The notes under the pieces were generated by a model, which was not told the DNA's origin, made no database searches, and saw nothing but the letters and a program-made list of their open reading frames with translations. Both the position numbers and the translations under genes were made by a program. From the NCBI RefSeq assembly GCF_900167535.1, contig NZ_FUYE01000021.1, forward strand, positions 1-60,606: DNA of 60,606 nt, in the 5' to 3' direction. The first letter of the stretch is position 1. Every line of letters starts with the position of its first letter. Below are positions 26,655 to 35,688 of the stretch, one piece after another. The DNA comes from Prosthecobacter debontii. Its GTDB lineage: Bacteria > Verrucomicrobiota > Verrucomicrobiia > Verrucomicrobiales > Verrucomicrobiaceae.

Positions 26655-26974
26655 GGGGGTGAAAATGGGGCGGGAGTGACCTGGAGACACGCTGGAGACA
26701 CGCCGTTTCTTTCGAAGGGGCGGAAGAATCCAAAGCAGGACAAGATGCTCAGTGACATCAGTCCCCATTTCTGGCGCGTCAGCACCTCAAAAGATACATT
26801 TTCCTGAGGATTCTTGTAACGAAAGCAGCTTTTGGGGATGATATCTGGTGTGAGGGAGTCAGACGGTGCCGATGTCTATGAAGCCAGTGAAAAAAATTCT
26901 TAACTTTCTCAACCGAGCCTAATAGAATAGATTGCCTCTGAAACCCTGATCGTGATATTTGATCGTTCTCAACC
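26655..26974. other. Divergent intergenic region
   Basis: A 320-bp region between the minus-strand MoxR operon and the plus-strand secreted repeat protein. It holds one good promoter candidate for the plus strand (26900-26928). No repeat, RNA gene or convincing small frame was seen. Confidence 0.5.
26900..26928 (+). promoter_or_regulatory. Promoter candidate for the TIGR02597-like gene
   Basis: TTAACT (26900-26905) and TAGAAT (26923-26928) are separated by exactly 17 bases and lie 46 bases before the ATG at 26975. Both hexamers match the sigma-70 consensus well. Confidence 0.45.
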
Positions 26975-27988
26975 ATGAAACGCCTTCTCTTTTTCGTCTC
27001 ATCTTGTCTGCTGGTTGTTTCTGCAATGGCGCAAACATTGGTTACGACGCCAGTGGTCGGGTTTCTGACGCTCAACCTCAATCAAGGCACCAATTTCATG
27101 GGGTTTGCCTTGCAGCCATCCATGGATTTGCAGGGCTTGATCAATATCGGTACGGTTCGCACTCGGGTCTTTCTCCAGGGGAGTCCGCAGGTCTCCTTGA
27201 CTGATGATCAATTCAATCCCGGCTACATCGTGGAGATCGTCAGTGAAGGCGCGGGTTTGGGATTCACGAGCGTCATAGTGGACACGGTTTCCACCGGTAA
27301 TGAGATCGTCTTGTCACAGCCCGTTCCCGAGGGTGTGGCTGATGGGGCGACCGTGAAAATTTGGAAGCTGTGGACTTTGGCCGAGGTTTTTGGGGCAGAT
27401 AACTCAGCGGGATTGACTGCTGGCACGACGCCTGCGGATTCGGATCTCATTCAGGTTCCCAATGGCTCCGGCTTCGATGAGTATTTTTATTCCACTGGCG
27501 GAGCACAGGGCACTGGCTGGCGTCAAGTCGGGCAGGGGACTACAGACCAAGCCTCCACTCCCTTGAAATTTGGCGGCGGCTTCGCGATTTTTGCACGATC
27601 AGCCAAATCGGTGGTGCTTGTCGGTCAGGTCAAACCAGGGAAGACCGTGGTGGATTTACAGACCGGTAATAATTTCGTGGCTAATTTGTGCCCGGTGAAT
27701 GCTGGAGGTGATACCCCTTCTTCGGAAGGGCGGACGCTCGCCAATTCAGGTTTGCAGGCTGGTTTGACTGGTGGTGTCACCTCCAATCAGGCGGACCTCG
27801 TCATGCTGTGGAATGGCCAAGGCTACAGCCAATACTACTACTCTACGGGAGGTCTCGTCGGGGCTGGCTGGCGTCGCGTAGGTGGTGGTGCCACAGATCA
27901 GGCAAGTGTAGCTTTGCCGGACGGGGCTTACATCATCCATCGCCGTGGTGCTCCCGTCAGTTTCCAGCTCAATCAGGGTAACTTCTAG
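26975..27988 (+). CDS. Secreted verrucomicrobial repeat protein (TIGR02597-like)
   Basis: A 337-residue secreted protein with a signal peptide (MKRLLFFVSSCLLVVSAMAQ). Its second half contains two related units: FDEYFYSTGGAQGTGWRQVG (about residue 168) and YSQYYYSTGGLVGAGWRRVG (about residue 288), each followed by TDQAS and a hydrophobic strand. This pattern resembles the family I know as TIGR02597, common in Verrucomicrobia and of unknown function; no database was consulted. It lies 52 bases before another large secreted protein, and the two are probably co-transcribed, which suggests surface or matrix proteins. Confidence 0.75.
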   Translation: MKRLLFFVSSCLLVVSAMAQTLVTTPVVGFLTLNLNQGTNFMGFALQPSMDLQGLINIGTVRTRVFLQGSPQVSLTDDQFNPGYIVEIVSEGAGLGFTSVIVDTVSTGNEIVLSQPVPEGVADGATVKIWKLWTLAEVFGADNSAGLTAGTTPADSDLIQVPNGSGFDEYFYSTGGAQGTGWRQVGQGTTDQASTPLKFGGGFAIFARSAKSVVLVGQVKPGKTVVDLQTGNNFVANLCPVNAGGDTPSSEGRTLANSGLQAGLTGGVTSNQADLVMLWNGQGYSQYYYSTGGLVGAGWRRVGGGATDQASVALPDGAYIIHRRGAPVSFQLNQGNF

Positions 27989-28040
27989 CCGTTGCGTTGT
28001 TGACACGCTGTCGCCCTCTTCCCCCCAATCTCTTTCCTCT

Positions 28041-30446
28041 ATGAAAAAGCTTTTGCTGTCGCTCGCGTGCATCGTCTGGAGCTTACCAGTCGTTCAGGCG
28101 GCCACCATCACGGTGTCGAATTACAATGGTTTCGCAGTTCATGGCGTTGCGGATAGCACTGGTACCTTGGTGGGTGACAATGGTGGCCATGGTGTCATCG
28201 GCCGAATGACGATTTCTGACACCGAGATTCAGGACTTAATCGCCGCCAAAGACTTTGTGGCTCTCGAAGCGGCTTTTGAAGTCTTCGCTCCTGGGGCAGG
28301 TGCTTTCTCTCTGGGTAATTTGGAAGCAGGCGCTTTTGAAGCCGAACTCAGTGCCAGCACCGTGCCAGGAGAGACCAATGCGTTTGCTGACAGTGACATC
28401 TACATATGGCTTTACACCGGCAATAATCGTTCATCTGCGACGAACTACTTGTTAGCGAAACTGCCCTATCAGTTCCCTGAGGATCCTGCTTCTGGTCCTC
28501 CGGCAGGTCCAGTGGAGGTCTTTTTGCGTCCTACGGCCACTTTCTTTGCTGGTGCAGTCAGTGAAGAGACGCACGACTATGGTTTAGGTGATGGGGCTGT
28601 GGCGATTCTCCAGATGGAAGTTCAGGATCATAACCAAGCGCCGGAGGTGGAGAATCTGAATATCACGGTGGTCTCTGGCGGAACGGTCAGTGGCCAAGTG
28701 GTGGCAACCGATGCGGATGAAGATGAGTTGACCTTTGAGAAAGTCTCCGACCCAACAATGGGGAGTGTGGATTTCGATACCGCGAACGGCACTTTCACCT
28801 ATACAGCAAACGCTGGAATCACCACTCAAGTCACTGATAGCTTCACCTTTAAGGCGTTTGACGGGACTATCCCTTCTGCTGAAGGAACCGTCAATATCAC
28901 CATCAATCCGGCAATTCCCGAAGCTCCGGTGATTGACGAGGTTGAGCCTGTCGTGGGTTACGTCGGCACCTCTTACGAATATCAGATCAAAATTGCTAAC
29001 CTTCCCCAAGGCCAACCCACCTCCTACATTGCCTCGGGGTTACCTGCGGGGTTGAAGTTGGATGCCAAGACGGGGGCGATCAAAGGCATTCCCAGCAAGG
29101 CTTACGAAAGTGGACAGACCGCTCAGATCAGTGCAAAAAATGCGACCGGAACCGGACCTAAACAGCCTATTACATTTGTGATCAAATCCGTGCCTGTGGA
29201 GGCTATCGGCACTTTTGTGGCTCGGGTGGAACGTGCTTCCGATAATGCAGCAGACCTAGGCGGGCGGATCGACCTGACGACGAGTTCCAAAGGCAGCTTC
29301 ACGGCCAAGCTTATGGCTGGCACCCTGGCTTACGCAGGCAAAGGCTATATGACCATTACTGAAGAAGACTCGGAGCCTGTGGTCAATGTCAGCATTCAGT
29401 TTCTGCGTAAAGGGGCTCCAACCTTGGAGGCCAATCTGACATTGGATCTGAGCCAAGGTCCTGGGTATGCGGAGTTTCAACTGCTGGGTTCTTTGAGTAA
29501 TCCCGCAATTGAGCAATCAGGGGTGGATGTCAAGGGGGTCCGCAATACGTGGACGAAGCTGGATCAACCCACCGCTTTCATGGGGGCCTACACCTACAGC
29601 TTGACTATTCCTGAGGAGGATAAAGGTGATGAAACGATTCCACAGGGAACTGGTTTTGGCGCTCTGACCGTGACGAACAAAGGCACGGCGAGCTTCACGG
29701 GTAAGACGGCGGATGGCAAGCCTTTTACCGTCGCCACGATCATTGGTCGTCAAGGAGATATCCCCTTGTATTGCGCGTTGGCGGGTGGAGCTGGTTCTCT
29801 GGTCTCGATTCCAGAAATCACCACTCCGGGGGTAGGCACTGGTAATTTGAATGGCCTCTCGGGCATCATGAGTTGGAGTAAGCCAGAAGGTAGCACCAAG
29901 GAGCGGGCTTATCGAGATGGCTTCGGTAAGATCAATTTGACCTTGTCAGGTGGGTTGTATCAGGGGGCCCCCGTAGGTGGGATTGTCGCTGGTTTGGTGA
30001 ATACGGGGCCAACAGACATGACTGCTAAAAATGCCTGGATTTCTTTTTCTGAAGGTGGTTTGGCCGATGGAGATATCGAGACTTTCTCTTTCCTCATCAT
30101 GAACAGGAAGGTGACTTCTGTCGGACAGACAGTAGTGGTGGCCAAACCCAATCCCAAGGCAGGGATAGACGACCCCAATCCGAATAGCATTTCTTTCAAG
30201 CTGCTTTCCAAGCCCGCGGGGTATTTCACTGGCAGTTTTGTGATCCCCAATGCGGTGAAGTCCAATGTTCGCAAAGTCACCTACCAGGGTACTTTCGTTC
30301 GTCATCCTGATGGCAGCTTTGATCGTGTGGGGTACTTCCTTCTCCCTGAATTGCCCGACGTGGGGGAAAAAATTACGACGACTCCAATGCTGAGTGGGCA
30401 GGTGCTGCTGAGCGATTCGGAGCCAGAGTCAGATCCAGAACCGTGA
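28041..30446 (+). CDS. Large secreted Ig/cadherin-like protein
   Basis: An 801-residue secreted protein; the Met at 28041 (MKKLLLSLACIVWSLPVVQA) gives a signal peptide, though the frame is open from 27945. After an N-terminal domain of unknown type there is a cadherin-like or tandem-95-like module (about residues 195-290: VVATDADEDELTFEKVSD, GTFTYTANAG), then a putative Ig-like He_PIG module (GYVGTSYEYQIKIANLPQG, GLPAGLKLDAKTGAIKGIP). The last 400 residues are beta-rich with no family I can name. It ends in an acidic SEPESDPEP tail. No PEP-CTERM or other anchor is seen. Probable role: surface adhesion or matrix. Confidence 0.8.
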   Translation: MKKLLLSLACIVWSLPVVQAATITVSNYNGFAVHGVADSTGTLVGDNGGHGVIGRMTISDTEIQDLIAAKDFVALEAAFEVFAPGAGAFSLGNLEAGAFEAELSASTVPGETNAFADSDIYIWLYTGNNRSSATNYLLAKLPYQFPEDPASGPPAGPVEVFLRPTATFFAGAVSEETHDYGLGDGAVAILQMEVQDHNQAPEVENLNITVVSGGTVSGQVVATDADEDELTFEKVSDPTMGSVDFDTANGTFTYTANAGITTQVTDSFTFKAFDGTIPSAEGTVNITINPAIPEAPVIDEVEPVVGYVGTSYEYQIKIANLPQGQPTSYIASGLPAGLKLDAKTGAIKGIPSKAYESGQTAQISAKNATGTGPKQPITFVIKSVPVEAIGTFVARVERASDNAADLGGRIDLTTSSKGSFTAKLMAGTLAYAGKGYMTITEEDSEPVVNVSIQFLRKGAPTLEANLTLDLSQGPGYAEFQLLGSLSNPAIEQSGVDVKGVRNTWTKLDQPTAFMGAYTYSLTIPEEDKGDETIPQGTGFGALTVTNKGTASFTGKTADGKPFTVATIIGRQGDIPLYCALAGGAGSLVSIPEITTPGVGTGNLNGLSGIMSWSKPEGSTKERAYRDGFGKINLTLSGGLYQGAPVGGIVAGLVNTGPTDMTAKNAWISFSEGGLADGDIETFSFLIMNRKVTSVGQTVVVAKPNPKAGIDDPNPNSISFKLLSKPAGYFTGSFVIPNAVKSNVRKVTYQGTFVRHPDGSFDRVGYFLLPELPDVGEKITTTPMLSGQVLLSDSEPESDPEP

Positions 30447-30460
30447 GTCGTTGTAAATAG

Positions 30461-30490
30461 CTTTCTGCACTTTGATCAAGGTGCAGAAAG
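30461..30490 (+). terminator. Hairpin after the Ig-like gene
   Basis: CTTTCTGCAC (30461-30470) pairs perfectly with GTGCAGAAAG (30481-30490), 15 bases after the stop codon. There is no T-run, so termination would be Rho-assisted, or the hairpin protects the mRNA end. Confidence 0.5.
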
Positions 30491-30701
30491 AAGCCGGGAT
30501 GGATCTAAAAGGCAGTAATTTCGAAAGAAATCACAGACAGAGGAAGCGCTTGGGACGTAGGTAGTGCGTGTTGCTATTGATGGAAGCCTTGGCAGAATCT
30601 CCCGTCACCGTTGCTCGGTGGCTCTGCGCGTGGGCTATTCTCAAGACCAGGCTATTTGGCTGAGTTTGAGACTTCTTTAGTGCGACTTTCCTTACTGCAT
30701 C

Positions 30702-32159
30702 ATGTTCTCGAACACTTCTCGGACTCACACGGGCGGCCAAGTGCCCGCATCTCGTATTTTGATCGTCGGTGCGGCCTCTTTGGCGATGGTCTCTTGCACG
30801 ATGGGACCGAACTATAAGTCCCCAGAAATCGGTTTCCCCAAGTTCTGGAAACAACAGGCCTCAAATGTCGCTGATTTGCCTGTGCCCGATCAGTGGTGGA
30901 CCTTGTTCAAGGACCGCACTCTGACTTCGCTCATCGAGCAGGCTCTGGCCAATAACCAGGACCTCAAAGCCGCCCAAGCTCGGGTGACGACTGCGCGTGC
31001 GTTGTCTGGGGTGGAGCGTGCGGATTGGTTCCCTCAATTGAACCTGCAAAACAATGCCACTTATGAGCACTCGTCAGCGAATTCCATCGGTGCCAATCTG
31101 CCTGCGGGAGCCACTTTGCCCAACTTGGAGCGTGATCGCCATACGGCTTATTTAGGCCTTAACTATGAAGTGGATCTGTGGGGACGTGTGCGTCGGCGTG
31201 TCGAAGCCGCACGTGCTCGGGAGGATGCCTCTGCGGATAATCTGGCAGCACAACGCCTCGTCATTGCTGCCGAGGTCGCTCGCAATTACTTCTTGGCGGC
31301 TTCTCTGGATCAGCAGGAGCAGATTTTGCGTGAAACCATTTCTCTCCGTGAAGAAGCACGAAAACTCCAGCAGTCCCGATTTGAAGGTGGTCTAGCCAAT
31401 GAAATGGATGTGGCTCGTGCCCGCACGGAGCTGGAGTTGGCCAAAAGTGATCTAGCCGCTATCGAGAGGCAGCGTGGAGGCGTGGAGCATGCGCTTGCCG
31501 TTCTCTGCGGAGAGATGCCCGCGAATTTCTCTTTGGCTGAAAACCGCCGTTTGCCTATGCCCCCGCGTGTGCCTGCTGGTCTGCCCAGTAATCTGATGCA
31601 GAGACGCCCTGACGTCCGCTCTGCGGAGCAGGAACTGCGAGCTACCAACGCAGAAATCGGCGTGGCAAAGGCCAACTTTTTTCCAGTCTTCAGTCTGACG
31701 GGCAGCGGTGGTTTGGAGAGTGTGGGGGCGGAGGATTTCTTGGAGTGGCGCAGCCGAACAGCCAGTATTGGTCCACAGTTGACCGTGCCGATTTTCCAAG
31801 GCGGACGCCTGCGGGGGAATCTGCGTGCTGCGTATGGCCGCTATGATGAAAGTTTGGCCAGCTATAAACAAACCCTGCTCACCGCGATGCGTGAGGTGGA
31901 GGATGCCATGCTGGACTTGAAGGCCTTCGGACGCCAGAGAGCTGCGGTCGCAGCGGCAGTCGCCGCTTCTCAAGACACCAGTCGGTTGGCCCGTCTGCGT
32001 TATGACAAGGGGCTTGCCAGCTACTTTGAGGTGGTGGATGCGGATCGTGTGGTGCTGACCACACGTCTGACACTGGCACAGCTCGATGGGCAGAGGCTGA
32101 CGGCGACGGTGCAGATGCTGCGCGCCATCGGCGGCGGTTGGGCGGGCGCAGGAAAGTGA
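30702..32159 (+). CDS. Outer-membrane efflux lipoprotein (NodT/TolC family)
   Basis: A 485-residue protein with a lipoprotein signal (ASLAMVSC, acyl-Cys32) and the two OEP repeats of RND-type outer-membrane factors. Family patterns are WWTLFKDRTLTSLIEQALANN, YEVDLWGRVRRRVEAARA, RPDVRSAEQELRATNAEIGVA and FFPVFSLTGSGG. Such proteins form the outer-membrane duct of tripartite pumps. No RND pump or membrane-fusion gene is adjacent, so it is an orphan that presumably serves a pump encoded elsewhere. The upstream intergenic region (30491-30701) shows nothing else. Confidence 0.93.
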   Translation: MFSNTSRTHTGGQVPASRILIVGAASLAMVSCTMGPNYKSPEIGFPKFWKQQASNVADLPVPDQWWTLFKDRTLTSLIEQALANNQDLKAAQARVTTARALSGVERADWFPQLNLQNNATYEHSSANSIGANLPAGATLPNLERDRHTAYLGLNYEVDLWGRVRRRVEAARAREDASADNLAAQRLVIAAEVARNYFLAASLDQQEQILRETISLREEARKLQQSRFEGGLANEMDVARARTELELAKSDLAAIERQRGGVEHALAVLCGEMPANFSLAENRRLPMPPRVPAGLPSNLMQRRPDVRSAEQELRATNAEIGVAKANFFPVFSLTGSGGLESVGAEDFLEWRSRTASIGPQLTVPIFQGGRLRGNLRAAYGRYDESLASYKQTLLTAMREVEDAMLDLKAFGRQRAAVAAAVAASQDTSRLARLRYDKGLASYFEVVDADRVVLTTRLTLAQLDGQRLTATVQMLRAIGGGWAGAGK

Positions 32160-32182
32160 GCACTCAAAGAATGGTCACGACA

Positions 32183-32211
32183 TTGAAGGCAGGAGCTAGC
32201 TTCTGTTAAAT
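32183..32211 (+). promoter_or_regulatory. Promoter candidate for the PVC cytochrome gene
   Basis: TTGAAG (32183-32188) and TTAAAT (32206-32211) are 17 bases apart, 108 bases before the start. The spacer holds an imperfect 16-bp palindrome centred on AGCTAGCT. Each hexamer matches the consensus at four of six positions, so this is tentative. Confidence 0.3.
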
Positions 32212-32318
32212 TCAGCGTGAGCGGGAACAATTTCAGTTCGCGGGAGTCTTTCCTTGCGGTCTGGGCTGCTTGAGTGCTGGACATCCCTTTTGATTTGAAG
32301 GATCGTTCGCTCCCACCC

Positions 32319-35300
32319 ATGCGTTTTTTGTTACCGCTTGTCTTTTTGTCCCTTCCGGTTGTGGCCGCGGAGGTTTCTTTACATCGCTGGTCAGGTGATC
32401 TTAACGTTCCGGATCCAGTGGCGTGCTCGGTCGATGAACAGGGGCGCGTGTATGTGGCTGCGACCACACGTCGAAAAGTGGGTGATCTGGATATCCGGGA
32501 GCATATGATGTGGATTCCTGACGATGTCAGTTTCACAAGCGTTGAAGATAAAAAGGCGTTTTATCATCGCGAGTTAGCGCCGGGGAAAATGCGCTTGCCG
32601 CGTGGCAGTCTGAAGGATCACAACAAAGATGGCTCCATCGACTGGAAAGACCTCACCGTGCACAGTGAGCGCATTTACCAGCTCCGGGATACCGATGGCA
32701 ATGGCACAGCCGACAAGATGACCGTTTTTGCGGAGGGGTTTAATACGGAGGTCACAGGGATCGCAGCAGGTATCCTCTATCACGATGGTTGGGTCTATGT
32801 AACCATCGCACCTGATTTGTGGAGATTGAAAGATACCGACGACGATGGTGTGGCGGATATTCGCGAAGTGGTGGCCCATGGTTTTGGCATGCACATTGCC
32901 TATGCGGGGCATGACATGCACGGACCACGCTTGGGGCCGGATGGCCGTATCTATTGGAGTATCGGTGACAAAGGGGTGAACGTCACCGACAAGGCTGGCA
33001 AGAAATGGTATTATCCGCATGAAGGTGCCGTGATGCGGGTGGAGCCTGATGGGACTGGCTTCGAAGTGTTTGCCCATGGCCTGCGGAATGTTCAGGAGGT
33101 AGCCTTCGATGATTATGGCAACATGTTTGGCGTCGATAACGATGCCGACATGCCTGGCGAAAAAGAACGCTTCGTTTACATCACCGAGCGCAGTGACAGT
33201 GGCTGGCGCTGCAATCATCAATACATGAAGATGGAGAGCCGTTGGATGCGTGAAAACATCTGGCAGGCAGGTGCGCAGCAGCCGCTATTCATCACGCCGC
33301 CCATGGCCAACTACTCCAATGGGCCCGCAGGATTCCTGCACGAGCCGGGCACCGCTTTGGGCAAGCACCTGCGGGGCCATTTCATTTTGAATCAATTCCC
33401 TTCCGGTAAGATGGAGGCTTTTACCGTGACGCCGAAAGGAGCGACCTTTGAGATGAATCCAGCGCGTTTGATCAATAGCGGTATCATGGGGATCGGCATG
33501 AGTTGGGCGCCAGACGGCAGTTTCTACATGGCCGATTGGGAGGGCGGGTATCCTTTGGATGAAAAGGGCGCGGTGTGGTCGGTGGATGAAGATAAGGCCG
33601 AGAAGCACCCCGAGCGTCAGCGCACAGGTGAACTGTTGAACGCAGGCTTTGCTCAGAGCAGCCTCAACGATTTGCAGGTTTTGTTAGGCCATGCCGACCA
33701 GCGTGTTCGTGTGGGGGCTGAGTTGGAGTTGGCTAAACGAGCCGAGTGGAAAACTCTGGCCAAGGTCGCTGGAGATGTGAAGGCTTCCTTACTCGCTCGC
33801 ATTCATGGCATCTGGGGATATGGCATCGGTTTCCGCCGAGGGCAGGTGGATGATGGGCCGCTTCAGGCGATCCTGAAGCTCGAAATCGACCCCGAAGTGC
33901 AGGCTCAACTGGCCAAGGTACTGAGTGAGGGGCAAGCGAGCGAGGCTAGCCAGGAGGGGATTCTCAAGCTTCTGGCTTCATCTTCACCGCGTGTGCGTTT
34001 TCATGCAGCGATTGCGGCTGGGAAACTGGAGATCACCACTGAGGACGCAGCCAAGGCGCTGCGTGAAATGGCGATTCAGGATGCTGGAGATGCTTGGCTA
34101 CGGCATGCCGTCGTGACAGGTTTAGCCGGATGTGTGAAGTCTGAGATCCTGGCTGCTCAGACCAGTGCCGAGTCAGACAATCTGCGAGTGGCCGCAGTGC
34201 TGGCACTGAGCCGTCAGCGCTCACCGTTGACTGCGGAGTTCCTTGATGATGCCAATCCTGCTGTGGTCACCGAGGCTGCACGTGCTATCCATGATGATCA
34301 GGGTATTCCGGAGGCATTGCCAGCCTTAGCTGCTCTGCTGGATGAGCCCCAGACCCTGGCCGAGGCTGCCTTACGTCGAGTGATCAATGCAAACTTGCGG
34401 TTAGGTCAGGCCGACAATGTGGCACGCCTCATGAAGCATGCCTTGGCGGATCAACCTCTTTCGATCGAGTCTTTCCAGTCGCTCCTGGTATTCACTCAGC
34501 CTCCGGTGTTGGATCGTGTGGATGGAGTTTATCGCACCTATGCACCACGGGATGTGGAGACCGTGGCCGATGGGGTTCAGCCGCAAGTGCAAGCTTTGCT
34601 GACGCTGGCCAATCCCGATCTTAAAGCGGCAGCCATCGAGCTCATGATTAAGCTTTCGCTGAATGTGGCCGCGCCAGCGTTACAGTCCATCATTAGCGAT
34701 GCAAAGGCCAAGCCCGAATTGCGCGTCGGTGCTTTGAAACTGATGTCGTCTCAGCATTCGGCGAGTCCGGCATTTGCAGAGGCCTTGAAGCTCGCTGGGG
34801 AAAAAACGGCTCCAGTGGAATTGCGGATCGAGGCCCTACAGCAGGCTTTCGATCATGAGCCCGTCAAGGCTGTCGCAGATGCTTCGCGTGTCTTGGAGCA
34901 GGGGAGTCTGGTGGAAAAACAAGCCGCGATGAAACTGTTGGGCAACACGAAAGGCAAAGCCGTTTCCGATCTCCTCGACAACTGGCTTCAGCGACTGATT
35001 GCGGGCAAGGTCGAGCCGGGGCTGAAGCTGGACACTTTGGAGGCTGCTCAAAACCATGAGGAATTGGCCACCCGACTGGCATCCTATCAGCAGAGCCGCA
35101 CGACCGCACCCCGAGATGATCTCGTGGAGGGTGGCGATACCCAAAATGGCCGTGATATCGTGACCAATCACCTGGGGGCGAATTGTCTGGCTTGTCATAC
35201 GGTGGAAGAAAAAGAAGGCAGCCAAGTCGGCCCTCTCCTGAAGACCATCGGCGGTCAGCGCAGTAAGGCGGAGTTGTTGGAGTCCCTTGTCAATCCCGTG

Positions 35301-35597
35301 GCGAAGATCGTGCCGGGTTATGGCCTTGTGACGGTCTCGCTCAAAGATGGCTCCAATGTGGCGGGAGCATTGGCTAAGGAAGACAAAGGCTTTGTCACGG
35401 TTCGGCTAGCCGATGGCACCGAGAAAAAGATTCCGCGCAGTGAGATCAGCATGCAGACTCCGCCCATCTCCATGATGCCCCCGATGCTGGGGATTTTGAC
35501 CCCGCGTGAGGTGCGTGATGTCGTGGCCTATCTGAGCGGCCTGAAGCCGAAGAAATCTTCTTCGAAGAACTCGAAGAAGGCGGATGACGAGCACTGA
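32319..35597 (+). CDS. PVC-type dehydrogenase-like / HEAT / cytochrome c protein
   Basis: A 1092-residue exported protein with a signal peptide (MRFLLPLVFLSLPVVAAE). Residues about 20-430 form a glucose/sorbosone-dehydrogenase-like propeller (YQLRDTDGNGTADKMTVFAE, WRLKDTDDDGVADIREVV, GLRNVQEVAFDDYGNMFGVD). A long HEAT-like helical region follows (about 450-920). A single c-type haem site CLACH (Cys956, Cys959, His960) lies in the C-terminal domain, with KIVPGYGLVTVSLKDGSNV and KIPRSEISMQTPPISMMPP as in PVC cytochromes. Planctomycetes and Verrucomicrobia have many such proteins, thought to oxidise sugars outside the cytoplasm. The start at 32319 gives the best signal peptide. The Lys-rich tail is odd. 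Confidence 0.9.
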   Translation: MRFLLPLVFLSLPVVAAEVSLHRWSGDLNVPDPVACSVDEQGRVYVAATTRRKVGDLDIREHMMWIPDDVSFTSVEDKKAFYHRELAPGKMRLPRGSLKDHNKDGSIDWKDLTVHSERIYQLRDTDGNGTADKMTVFAEGFNTEVTGIAAGILYHDGWVYVTIAPDLWRLKDTDDDGVADIREVVAHGFGMHIAYAGHDMHGPRLGPDGRIYWSIGDKGVNVTDKAGKKWYYPHEGAVMRVEPDGTGFEVFAHGLRNVQEVAFDDYGNMFGVDNDADMPGEKERFVYITERSDSGWRCNHQYMKMESRWMRENIWQAGAQQPLFITPPMANYSNGPAGFLHEPGTALGKHLRGHFILNQFPSGKMEAFTVTPKGATFEMNPARLINSGIMGIGMSWAPDGSFYMADWEGGYPLDEKGAVWSVDEDKAEKHPERQRTGELLNAGFAQSSLNDLQVLLGHADQRVRVGAELELAKRAEWKTLAKVAGDVKASLLARIHGIWGYGIGFRRGQVDDGPLQAILKLEIDPEVQAQLAKVLSEGQASEASQEGILKLLASSSPRVRFHAAIAAGKLEITTEDAAKALREMAIQDAGDAWLRHAVVTGLAGCVKSEILAAQTSAESDNLRVAAVLALSRQRSPLTAEFLDDANPAVVTEAARAIHDDQGIPEALPALAALLDEPQTLAEAALRRVINANLRLGQADNVARLMKHALADQPLSIESFQSLLVFTQPPVLDRVDGVYRTYAPRDVETVADGVQPQVQALLTLANPDLKAAAIELMIKLSLNVAAPALQSIISDAKAKPELRVGALKLMSSQHSASPAFAEALKLAGEKTAPVELRIEALQQAFDHEPVKAVADASRVLEQGSLVEKQAAMKLLGNTKGKAVSDLLDNWLQRLIAGKVEPGLKLDTLEAAQNHEELATRLASYQQSRTTAPRDDLVEGGDTQNGRDIVTNHLGANCLACHTVEEKEGSQVGPLLKTIGGQRSKAELLESLVNPVAKIVPGYGLVTVSLKDGSNVAGALAKEDKGFVTVRLADGTEKKIPRSEISMQTPPISMMPPMLGILTPREVRDVVAYLSGLKPKKSSSKNSKKADDEH

Positions 35598-35623
35598 TCC
35601 TACTCGTTAAGTGACGGCAAGAA

Positions 35624-35646
35624 ATTCATCTGCTCAGCAGATGAAT
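35624..35646. terminator. Perfect hairpin between convergent genes
   Basis: ATTCATCTGC (35624-35633) and GCAGATGAAT (35637-35646) form a perfect 10-bp stem with a 3-nt loop between the converging cytochrome and FecR-LamG genes. Its symmetry would let it serve either strand, although T-runs are missing. Confidence 0.5.
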
Positions 35647-35688
35647 GCGGGTCATTGATCATGCCGTGTGAAGTGTCAAAATACCGGA

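Noticed and set aside
26779..27081. Minus-strand frame of 100 residues before moxR
   Set aside because: It overlaps the signal peptide of the secreted repeat protein and its promoter candidate, and lacks any protein-like pattern.
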